DNA from: Chara braunii
Lineage: Eukaryota > Streptophyta > Charophyceae > Charales > Characeae
Length of the DNA stretch: 35,500 bases
Direction of reading: 5' to 3'
Assembly: GCA_003427395.1 (NCBI GenBank)
Contig: BFEA01000233.1
Coordinates: 1,867,193 to 1,902,692, forward strand
How positions within the stretch are numbered: position 1 is the first letter of the stretch; each line of letters begins with the position of its first letter. This document shows, one piece after another, positions 28,687-35,500 of this stretch. The position numbers and the translations under genes are program-made. The notes under the pieces were generated by a model, which saw only the letters and a list, made by a program, of their open reading frames with translations, was not told the DNA's origin and searched no databases.

Positions 28687-29281
28687 TTGATGCTGCTCTG
28701 CGGCCAAGGGCGCTGACAGGGCGCGTTGAGGTGAAGTGGGGCGCCGCATGGCAGTGGGGCGCAGGCGTCCATAGCCGGGCTGCTGAGCGCCAGAGGGTAA
28801 TGCGGGTGATCTGGTGGTCTTCAGGGAAGGAGGCGAGTGTGGGGTTATCAAGGTCTGATTGAGGGTGACGGGATACGTACCTGGTGCATGAAGGGAGGTC
28901 GGCTATGGCGCTGACAGTCATGCACATTGGTCTTCGAGAGTCGAAGTGAGCCTGTTGCATGAACCAGCTGTCGGTAAGATAGTCGGGTAGAGTAGGCTGG
29001 GTGCTGGGTGCCAGACAGAGAGGAGCGACTTTGGATACTGTGTTCGTGTGGCCTACGGGCTTAAACATTGACTCATTACTTCATTGTACTGCTCTATATG
29101 GATGGTTTTCTCGGTGCATTTACACTCTCTGCTTGGACATGACTACCTGGACATCTGTGTGATTTCGCAACTTGGTTTTCTGTATATAGTTCACATTCAT
29201 ATTCCTCTCACTATTCATCTAAATTCCAAAATTTTGGAATCTGAATTATGAAATTCCTTGGTAATAAAACTCTCCATTCTC
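28687..29281. other. No gene recognised
   Basis: About 600 bp following LTR-B. A minus-strand frame (29068-28463) crosses the LTR border, so it is not a gene. No conserved features are seen. Confidence 0.45.
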
Positions 29282-29810
29282 AGTCTGCTGAATTTTTTTT
29301 TATTATTATATTTTTTTTAACTTTTTTCCTTTTTTTTCCTTTTTTTTTTTTTTTCTTTCTTTCTTTTTTTTTTTTTTTTTTTTTTTTTTTTGCAAGCTTC
29401 AAGGGCAGGAAGTCCACTTGACGAGGTGATAAGAGCATCCTCATCAAGTGACCCTTGCAGCGAAGGCTCCATCTATTGGTGGGGAGCAGCACCTGCTGGA
29501 AATCGGGTCCAGCGTCCCTGTACAATGATATGATGAAATGGAAAGATGTAGATAGGCCACGTGGCCATCCCAATATAAACCGATCATGACTGTGTATATC
29601 GTTTACACAGAAGAGGCATTGATTACTCCCCCATACCAGGGGAGGATTAACCTGCTGCTCTTATAACCCTAGTGTGGCCATCCCAATTTAAACCTATCAT
29701 GACTGTGTATATCGTTTATGCTGAGGCATATATCGTTTATGCAGAGGCATTGATTTCTCCTCCATACCAGGAGAGGATTAACCTGCCGCTCTTATAACCC
29801 TAATGCATCA
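29282..29810 (-). mobile_element. LINE 3' tail H: 3' UTR, three hairpins and long poly(A), minus strand
   Basis: On the minus strand the order is two module-1 copies (about 29803-29561, a 113-bp tandem duplication), module 2 (CCAGCAGGTG...CCCCACCAATAGATGGAGCC, about 29517-29465), module 3 (29450-29415) and a T-rich run on the plus strand (about 29288-29392) that represents a long, interrupted poly(A). Module-1 stems are CTCCCC/GGGGAG (29626-29644) and CTCCT/AGGAG (29757-29773). The module-3 stem is 12 bp with one mismatch around TGATAAGAGCA, the complement of the TGCTCTTATCA loop. No ORF2 is present, so this is a 5'-truncated copy. Confidence 0.8.
29561..29803 (-). repeat. 113-bp tandem duplication inside LINE tail H
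   Basis: GTGGCCATCCCAAT(A/T)TAAACC starts at 29561 and 29674. Both units run through GACTGTGTATATCGTTTA, the CATACCA-loop hairpin, GGATTAACCTGC and CTTATAACCCTA. Unit 2 has an extra internal repeat of ATATCGTTTATGC. Confidence 0.85.
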
Positions 29811-30045
29811 CAAGGTATTTGAGGGGCCCACCCCACGTGTCAACTCATTATTAGTGTAGTGCCCTCCTTAACCACCCACCTTCATAACCACAAACCTATC
29901 TAGCCTATCAAAGTACCCGGTAATTAGGGATGAAGGGCCAGCAATCCCCTTAAACCGTTACTCAATAGCTAGCCCACCCCTACCCGAAGGATGACAAAAG
30001 ACCAAGAATGCAGAGGAAACCCCCCTGCAAATGAGGGGAGAAATC
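29811..30045. other. No gene recognised
   Basis: About 235 bp of unassigned sequence between LINE tail H and the GTT/GTC repeats. Nothing is supported here on either strand. Confidence 0.4.
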
Positions 30046-30395
30046 GAGGAGTTGTTGTTGTTGTTGTTGTCGTTGTTGTCGTTGTTGTCGCATGTGTCGT
30101 CGTTGTTGTTGTTGGTGTTATTGTTGTCGACATCACCGCTGCTGCCACTGCCGACACCATTGGCGTTAGTGTTGTTGTTGTCGTCGTTGTTATCGCGTGT
30201 GTCGTCGTTGTTGTAAATGTTGTTGGTGTTGTTGTCGTCATCATCGCCGCTGCCGCCACTGCGACACCATTGCCGACGTAGATTGTATAGTTGGTGTCGC
30301 GTGTGTGGTTGTTGTTGTTGTTGTTGTTGTTGTTGGTGGTGGTGTTGGTATTGTTGGTGTTGGTGTTGTTGTTGTCATCGTCACCACCGCTGATG
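30046..30395 (+). repeat. GTT/GTC trinucleotide repeat, about 106-bp higher-order unit
   Basis: GTTGTTGTC-rich sequence with an overlying longer period: (C/G)(A/G)TGTGTCGTCGTTG or its variant recurs near 30089, 30194 and 30299, about 105 bp apart. Each is followed by a CACCGCTG or CGCCGCTG segment. On the minus strand the triplets read as poly-Thr/Asn. Confidence 0.85.
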
Positions 30396-30780
30396 AATGT
30401 ATGGATGAGGATGCGAGTGCTGGTGTTGTTGTTGCAGCCGATGCCATCGTAGCTGCCTGCGCCTCGATCTCATCGCACAGGGCCCGACCCTCCGTGAAGA
30501 TGGCATAGCACCGCTGCATAAGGGTCTTCGCTTGCTGCCAATCAATGAGGTCATCCAGCTGAGGAGCCGGCCCCTCCTCCAATTCCCAGATGACATCCAA
30601 CATATTCTGCATCGAGTCTTCCGTCCAGGACAGCAACACCGTCGCCCCCGCTTCGACCGTGTGCCAATCCCTTCCCTTCGCAGACAAAGCCTCCACAATC
30701 CGTCGCAAGCACACGCAGCCCTTCTGAATGGTCAACCGCCAGTCACCCGCATCCTGTTGTAGTTGAAACAATGAAGCCAT
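30241..30780 (-). CDS. Hypothetical 179-aa protein with Thr-rich tail; possible LTR-element gag start
   Basis: From the ATG at 30780 the first 110 residues have mixed, protein-like composition with likely amphipathic helices (FQLQQDAGDWRLTIQKGC, DSMQNMLDVIWELEEG, WQQAKTLMQRCYAIFTEG). The last 70 are Thr/Pro/Ser-rich and come from the trinucleotide repeat. A frame change in the repeat may have cut the protein short, because Thr-rich coding goes on in another frame to about 29969. Upstream on the same strand, TGGTGACGCGC (30807-30797) lies 16 bp before the ATG and looks like a tRNA primer-binding site, which would suit a gag start. No known domain is recognised; a plain host gene is also possible. 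Confidence 0.4.
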   Translation of the reverse strand: MASLFQLQQDAGDWRLTIQKGCVCLRRIVEALSAKGRDWHTVEAGATVLLSWTEDSMQNMLDVIWELEEGPAPQLDDLIDWQQAKTLMQRCYAIFTEGRALCDEIEAQAATMASAATTTPALASSSIHSSAVVTMTTTTPTPTIPTPPPTTTTTTTTTTHATPTIQSTSAMVSQWRQRR

Positions 30781-32195
30781 TGCCCACGATTGTAGAGCGC
30801 GTCACCAGATAACAAAATTACGCCCCTCACACCCACGTGCTGTCTCCCAAGCTGCCAGGTGGAAAGTGCACCGTTGTCTAGTCGAAACAACCAGACGGGC
30901 AGTTAGGATGACCAGGAGCAGCAATGGTCGCCACTGCCCCAGTCTCCAGAGTGCAGCCGGGCCTCGCCGGCTGGTCCGTAGCGCAGGTCAGCGCTAGGCG
31001 CGTTAGCACGTTCCTTCTTCTCGATCCGATCCTCTTTATACAGTGCCGGCGGGCTCATCACATTTGCAAACTGTGGGGCAAATGTCAGCGACCTAAGCCC
31101 CATCTATTCTGGGGGCCAGCAGTCCGGTTGCTTATCACTGGCAAGCATCGAGTACATGAGTAGAAGGATAGAAAAGACGGGGAAGCCTTACCCTTGGGGT
31201 TCTAGTCACCTTTCAAGGGGGGGCTGGTAGGCATACTGATCCTTTCAAAACCTTCCCTTTGTAAGAGGCATCTGCTGCTAGCCGGGAAACACACACGGTA
31301 CCCAGTCGTGTAGCAGAGGAAGCTTCTACAATGGGAGGGTGCAAAGGGCAGCACCCCTATCAGCCAACCTTGGCCCGCTGGCCCAAAAGGGCCTCGACCC
31401 AAAAGACCAAGTTTGACTTGTCAGCGCAAGGGCTGACCATGACCATGAGGCTACCACTGGTTGATTCTCCCTAGCGAGCAGACATAAGCAAGGCTCGTCA
31501 GAAGAAGAAAGCAACCACACACATCCACATAGACTATGATATCACATTAGCTCACATAACAACCAGCATACTCAACAACTAACAGTAGACATATATGATC
31601 CGAGCTGTGCTAGGTCAGTGCTTAGAGGGGCTCATAGGTTAAGACCTTGGTTAGTTGACCATTAGACACTGCCTATGAGTGCCCTCACTACTCACGGGAC
31701 TAGCTGAGATCTATGTGCCTAGCTCCCGAGGTTCCCGTATAACGAGGCTTGTACGCTAGTGCCTCAACTGGGGCTGAATGGGGGAGCTCATTCAGCGTCG
31801 GTACCCGCGTCCGCTGTCTGGTCAGGTTGCTCCAGTAGAGAGTGATGTTCCTCGCGTGAGGTAAGATAGAAATGGAGTAGGGGTGCGCAGGAGATATATA
31901 TCGAGAGGAGTGGTGGGATGGGGGTCTCGTGAGTAAAAAAAAAAAAGAAAAAAAAAGGATCTCACTTCTACATGTTGCTAATTCTAAAAAGAGAGCCCCC
32001 CCTAAGGAGGGCCAGACAAGAAAGATGCAAATAGTGTGACAAATCACTACGGGAAACAGTCATTCAGTCCCCCGTGCTCTGTGTGTAGTTCCCCCTGATC
32101 ACGGAACACTTGGAACACCAACAAACCAAAGGAAAGAAAAGCAATAGTAATAACTCTGTCTCTATCAATCTCCATTCTGTCTTTCCTTTTTCTTT
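30781..32195. other. No gene recognised
   Basis: About 1.4 kb without supported genes. There are short open frames on both strands only. An A-rich stretch at 31934-31957 has no LINE tail module next to it. If the neighbouring ORF is a gag start, an LTR should lie in this interval, but no TG...CA pair with a repeat elsewhere in the window was found. Confidence 0.4.
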
Positions 32196-32536
32196 TCTTT
32201 TCTTTTTCTGTTTTTTTTTTTTACTAGGGAGGGTGATATGAGCAGCCTCGCCTAGTACGGTCGTTGGTCGCTCCATTTGATTGGTGAGGAGCTTCACCTG
32301 CTGGGAAACGGGCCCAGCGTCAGACTTTCAGAACTTTTATGATGCACCAAGTTGGTCCGGCCCGCCAGCATTGATCATCCTTTGTGCATGGGGGATTCAC
32401 TGAGCGGGTGAGGAATGTGAGCTCTCAGGTGTTTCTTGCACCCCGCTATGGGCACCAGATTCTATCCTGCTACTGCTAGAACCTCTTGTTCACCTTGAAA
32501 TGCTGATCTATGCGAAATATTACTGTGAAATAGGAC
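32196..32536 (-). mobile_element. LINE 3' tail G (minus strand), with module-3 hairpin
   Basis: On the minus strand: 3' UTR (32536-32420), module 1 (CCGCTCAGTGAATCCCCC near 32408, then GATCAATGCTGGCGGG), module 2 (GCTGGG/CCCAGC stem near 32319-32302, then CTCCTCACCAATCAAATGGAGC), module 3 (TACTAGG+GAGG with CCTC+CCTAGTA around TGATATGAGCA on the plus strand, 32222-32257) and a T12 run (32211-32222) standing for the poly(A). Coding sequence is absent. Confidence 0.78.
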
Positions 32537-32990
32537 TTTTTTCTTTTTTTTTTACTATAAGCTCTCATCTATTCGCGGGGAGCAGCACTTGCTGGGAATA
32601 GGACTGATAGGACTGAGGGGGACCATGGGGAGATGAAACATGTTGCAGGCTAAACTCTTTCTGCTAAACCCTGCTTGCTTGCACTGCCTCCTCACGCACG
32701 AGTCGGGTGCCTTATAAAGTTATGTGTCTAACTAGCATTGTGCAATGTGCAGCTTTGCTTATCGTCTTTTGACCTCAGCATTCAGTAAAGCTTGGCACCT
32801 CTACCATAGACAGGGCCGAGGGGGGAAAGAGGTCAGGGATATCAGCGAGGGGTCATAGGGGTACTGAGGCGTCTATCATAGTCCAATCATGAAAAAGAAG
32901 TTGGTAATCCCTGTTTATCCCCCCTTTCTCTTCACCCCGTTCTCCATTCCATACCACTTTCCCCCATCCCCCTTGGCCCCCCACCAGCCT
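32537..32990 (-). mobile_element. LINE-F: ORF2 C-terminus plus 3' UTR, minus strand
   Basis: Minus-strand coding (about 32990-32800) gives NRDYQLLFHDWTMIDASVPL and then, after one stop, IPDLFPPS. These match the ORF2 C-terminus of the 12381 copy (KRDYKLFFYDWSTIDAAVP) and LINE-D. A 3' UTR follows and ends in a weakly kept module 2 (GCTGCTCCCCGCGAATAGATG, split here as GCTGCTCCCC and GCGAATAGATG, near 32587-32565). A T-rich run at 32537-32553 is the poly(A). It lies directly between LINE-E and tail G. Confidence 0.72.
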
Positions 32991-32991
32991 C

Positions 32992-33766
32992 TTTTTCTTT
33001 TCTTTTTTTTTTCAACCATGAATGGCTCTATTCTATTGGTGGGGAGCAGCACCTGCTGGAAACCGGGTCCAGCATGCCGTGATAGTATATGAAAAAATCA
33101 GAGTGCTGACTGATGTCAGCTCAATAACAGCTCAATAACAGCTCAATAACAGCTCAATAACAGCTCAATAACAGCTCAATAACTCTGATCCCACTGCCAG
33201 CATTGACTACCCCAGAGAGCTGGGGGGTTAACTGAACAGCAGATAATGATCCTAACCAGGAAAATGATTGTGTATGCTAGTGGAGTCCGCCCCGGGGTGC
33301 TCCAGGGAAGAGCTCCATGTGTACGTGTAGGTGAACAGGGAAGATGGGCACTTCAGGACAGGATTTCCGCCAGGGAAAGGGTATGGGGTGGGAAGGGATC
33401 TGGGAAGTCCGAGGGAGGGCGTAGTGGGAACGAGGGCTCTACGTTCGTCCAGTCCTTGAAAACTAAGTGATAATCTCTCATTTCTTCCAAGTCCCGCTGT
33501 CCATCTCCCCTGTCTCCACTCCATTCTATCTTGGCAATCCACCCTTCTCTCTCCCCTCCCACCCAATCTGTGCAAAACGATGAAATCACTCTCCTGGCGT
33601 CGCCAACTTGTCTAAAAAGATCCAGTTAAGATTTTGTGTCCGACCATCACATGAGTTCTAGCTCCACCTGCTGTTGAATCTGTTCTGTGATCTCTGTCGC
33701 CTCTATTCTCACCTTCTCCAGGGTCAGGGTACACCTCTGCCACCAAAGTGCCCAAATCACAGCCCT
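32992..33766 (-). mobile_element. LINE-E: ORF2 C-terminus, full 3' UTR and poly(A), minus strand
   Basis: The copy starts abruptly at RAVIWALWWQRCTL (33766) and runs through EITEQIQQQ, SSFCTDWVGGEREGW, KIEWSGD, LVFKDWTNVEPSF and LSLAEILS to a TGA at 33353-33355, the same end as LINE-C. The 3' UTR has module 1 with a CCCCAG/CTGGGG stem (33210-33225), an 11-bp x 6 tandem repeat (33117-33182), module 2 (33077-33025) and a T-rich run (32992-33012). There is no module 3. Its ORF2 end is nearly identical in wording to LINE-C, so they belong to one subfamily. Confidence 0.85.
33117..33182 (+). repeat. CAGCTCAATAA x 6 tandem repeat
   Basis: Six perfect 11-bp units lie inside the 3' UTR of LINE-E, between modules 1 and 2. 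Perfect identity implies recent expansion after insertion. Confidence 0.95.
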
Positions 33767-33767
33767 A

Positions 33768-34314
33768 TTTTTTTTTTATTTTTTTTTTTTAAGCAAAATG
33801 TGGCTCCATCTATTGGTGGGGAGCTTCACCTGCTGGAAAACGGGTCCAGCGTCCCTTACAAGGTACAAGATCATAATAAGGTATTACAATCAGTTCAAGG
33901 GGAACATAAACCACCTCTTCAGCCCCATATGGACCGCAAGATCCGTCTTCCATTTTTCAATGATTCTGGCCCTTGTGGATATCCTTGAGAATTAATGCTA
34001 CTAAGTAACCACAAATTTTCCTACCAAACCGTTGGAGTTCTACCAATGCCTTATCTGAAGGGGGAAAGAGTTCTGGGAATTCCTCAGCTTTCCTAAGAGA
34101 ATCCCCTGGTTTAGAAGCAAACCAGGAATCGAATATCAACTTATAGTCCCTTTTGAGAGGCAATTTCGACCCTTTTTCACCTGCTCATTCCACTTTCCCA
34201 ACCTTTCTCTCTTCCGAATCCCCAAGCCAGTCCAATTTAAATTTCAAGATACATTTTTTAATATCAGGTTTTTGTTGAAAGGAATTGAGTTTGATTTTGG
34301 TATTAGCCCATTGA

Positions 34315-34347
<33 letters not shown>

Positions 34348-34985
34348 GCCCGTTGAGCCCTAATCTCTGTTTCTACAAACTGAATGATGATATCCGAGAG
34401 TTCTTTTCCTTCGATCCTCACTTCTTCCATAACTCTTACACATCGTTTATGCCACAAGGCCCAAAGTATAGTCTTTTTCCCAAATGATAAAGATTTTGTT
34501 GAAAATTGGTCAGTTCTATCAATTCAGGATTCCAATATCCTATGAGGATTGCTCTCCATTCCCATGGCAAGTCTATCCCAGTGAGCCCCCTCCATATACT
34601 GTCCCATCTTCTCCACATGAGAATTGAGCCTGGACACTGCGTGAATATATGTTCAACAGTTTCTCTATATTTGCGTGAAGGACATGGCTTGATACAAAAT
34701 TGACACGAAGGTGTTGCTAGACCTTTCTTTTCCAAAATCGTATGATCTATCAACCAATCATTGGTAGGTAAGCAGCTATGTATTATTTGCCATTGCAAAG
34801 AGGCAAACTTTGTTGGTTTCTCTTTAATTTGTTTAAACCATTGTATGGGTCTGAGTATGTCATTATTGACATTAAGATGTCTGGCCCATCGGTCTTCAAT
34901 CATTGCAGGGACATCAAACCTCGGTCTCAGTAGACGATAAGTGGCTCTGACTGTAAGAGAGTGCAACATTTTGGGCCTTCCTTCT
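33768..34985 (-). mobile_element. LINE-D: zf-RVT-like region to poly(A), minus strand
   Basis: Coding starts near 34975 (LHSLTVRATYRLLRP) and continues through RWARHLNVNNDI, SLQWQIIHSCLPTNDWL, a Cys-x2-Cys (SCQFC), EHIFTQCP, then GYWNPELIEL and LDWLGDSEERK to KRDYKLIFDSW. A 3' UTR with module 2 (about 33857-33803; CCAGCAGGTGAAGCTCC variant) and a T-rich run (33768-33790) ends it. Damage: a poly(T) insertion at 34319-34346 and a TGA at 34185-34187 where LINE-C has Trp (KVEW, KIEW). The zinc-finger-like region itself has no stop. Confidence 0.87.
34304..34361 (-). mobile_element. Poly(A)-only insertion (T28 on plus strand) with 15-bp target duplication
   Basis: T28 (34319-34346) is flanked by AGCCCATTGAGCCCT (34305-34319) and AGCCCGTTGAGCCCT (34347-34361), 15-bp direct repeats with one mismatch. 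Taking out the T-run and one repeat restores the LINE-D frame between EIRAQ and ANTKIKLNS. This fits target-primed insertion in which almost only the poly(A) was copied. Confidence 0.8.
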
Positions 34986-35315
34986 CTATACATACTAAAG
35001 CAAGCAAAGGGTCTGGAGACATGGTCGGTCGCGGGCCCAACGGAAACCGCTTGGGACACCGCGGTCGGGAGGAGGTGTCGACCGTCGCGGGTGGCAGGGA
35101 AAAGCGAAGCGGGCAAGGGGCGGAGGGCCGAGCCGACACGAGGGAGCCGGCCCAGGGCCGAGGCCCGCACAGAGATGGGCGGGGAAAGTAGCGGGCAGGG
35201 AAAAGCGATGCGGGCAAGGGGCGGAGGGCCGAGCCGACGCGGGCGGGCAGTGAAAACCGACGACGTGGAGCGTCGCGCGCGTCGCGACCACGCAGCAGAA
35301 ACGAGGGCACGACAA
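34986..35315. repeat. GC-rich unassigned DNA with a 45-bp direct repeat
   Basis: GGCAGGGAAAAGCGA(A/T)GCGG starts a 45-bp segment at 35093-35137 that recurs at 35194-35238, 101 bp apart, ending AGGGCCGAGCCGAC. CGCG-rich sequence surrounds it. Open frames are long only because AT-rich stops are rare. No gene is recognised. Confidence 0.7.

Positions 35316-35362
<47 letters not shown>
35316..35362. repeat. (CT)n(CA)n compound microsatellite
   Basis: A CT run changes to CA at about 35332 and ends at 35362. Confidence 0.97.
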
Positions 35363-35364
<2 letters not shown>

Positions 35365-35459
35365 ACGATTCATTCCGATTTTGCTCAAAAAGTGGTAGTG
35401 TATATTTCCACGTTTCAGCGGAAGATTCATTCCGTTTTTGCTCATCCTATCGATGGAGT

Positions 35460-35500
<41 letters not shown>
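35363..35500. repeat. Short duplicated segment followed by (GT)n to the window edge
   Basis: GATTCATTCCGATTTTGCTCA (shown here as GATTCATTCCG plus ATTTTGCTCA, near 35367) recurs with one change near 35427. A GT dinucleotide run fills about 35458-35500 and continues past the window. Confidence 0.85.

Noticed and set aside
28463-29068. 201-codon minus-strand frame
   Set aside because: It crosses the LTR-B border into unrelated flank and has no conserved motifs.
31934-31957. A-rich run as another LINE tail
   Set aside because: None of the conserved 3' modules is next to it on either strand.
33117-33182. CRISPR-like regular repeats
   Set aside because: The 11-bp units are contiguous with no spacers, and lie inside a LINE 3' UTR of a eukaryote.
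34995-35445. Open frames in the GC-rich right end, including the first 140 codons of the frame that enters LINE-D
   Set aside because: High GC and CA/CT repeats keep the frames open; the protein match starts only at about 34975.
1-35500. tRNA, rRNA or other structured RNA genes
   Set aside because: I looked for T-arm GGTTCRA-type motifs with a matching acceptor stem and for rRNA-like blocks and found none convincing. A tRNAscan-SE and Infernal run would be decisive.

Overview
This is a repeat-dominated stretch of a eukaryotic nuclear genome. It holds no recognisable bacterial operon, tRNA, rRNA or CRISPR array, and no convincing single-copy host gene. Most of the recognisable sequence belongs to one superfamily of non-LTR retrotransposons (LINEs) with a plant-like layout: ORF1 with a basic linker region, a conserved domain and a CCHC zinc knuckle; ORF2 with an apurinic-type endonuclease (EN), a reverse transcriptase (RT) with a FADD active site, and a C-terminal zf-RVT-like CCHC region. 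That layout, two solo LTRs and abundant microsatellites suggest a green-lineage host. A large-genome streptophyte such as a charophyte alga would fit, but this is a guess.

Layout, left to right: (CA)n microsatellite (1-108); LINE-A, the 3' part of ORF2 on the minus strand (about 300-1826); a 261-bp tandem repeat (1882-2503); an unassigned stretch that may include a LINE 5' UTR (2504-3393); LINE-B, a long decayed copy on the plus strand (3394 to about 12356), interrupted by a 349-bp inverted-repeat transposon (10504-10852); a 5'-inverted LINE end (about 12365-12891); LINE-J, a minus-strand RT fragment (12892 to about 13372) that contains a Tn5/Nextera mate-pair junction adapter, a library artefact; a LINE end (13767-13845); a diverged tandem duplication (14378-15290); solo LTR-A with a 5-bp target duplication (15332-16606); mostly gene-free DNA with simple repeats and a 30-bp palindrome (16607-20450); LINE-C, 5'-truncated, on the plus strand (20451-27146); solo LTR-B (27555-28686); a LINE end (29282-29810); a minus-strand Thr-rich ORF over GTT/GTC repeats (30241-30780); gene-free DNA; then a head-to-tail series of four 5'-truncated minus-strand LINE ends, G, F, E and D (about 32196-34985); and GC-rich repeats with (CT)n(CA)n and (GT)n at the right edge.

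The most interesting signal is in the LINE 3' ends. At least eight copies share a compact RNA-like module just before the poly(A), with up to three kinds of hairpin. In several copies the stem sequences differ while pairing is kept; one hairpin keeps an 11-nt loop (TGCTCWTATCA) on three unrelated stems. This looks like a conserved 3' recognition structure for the element's own RT. A second point is an extra conserved region upstream of EN. It is uninterrupted in LINE-C (21500-22558) and lies in the EN frame in LINE-B, so it may be an N-terminal extension of ORF2. Other points are a poly(T)-only insertion with a 15-bp target duplication, a bias of premature stops towards conserved Trp codons (TGG to TGA), and the adapter artefact.

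All LINE copies seen are broken by stops, frameshifts or truncation, so none looks autonomously active.
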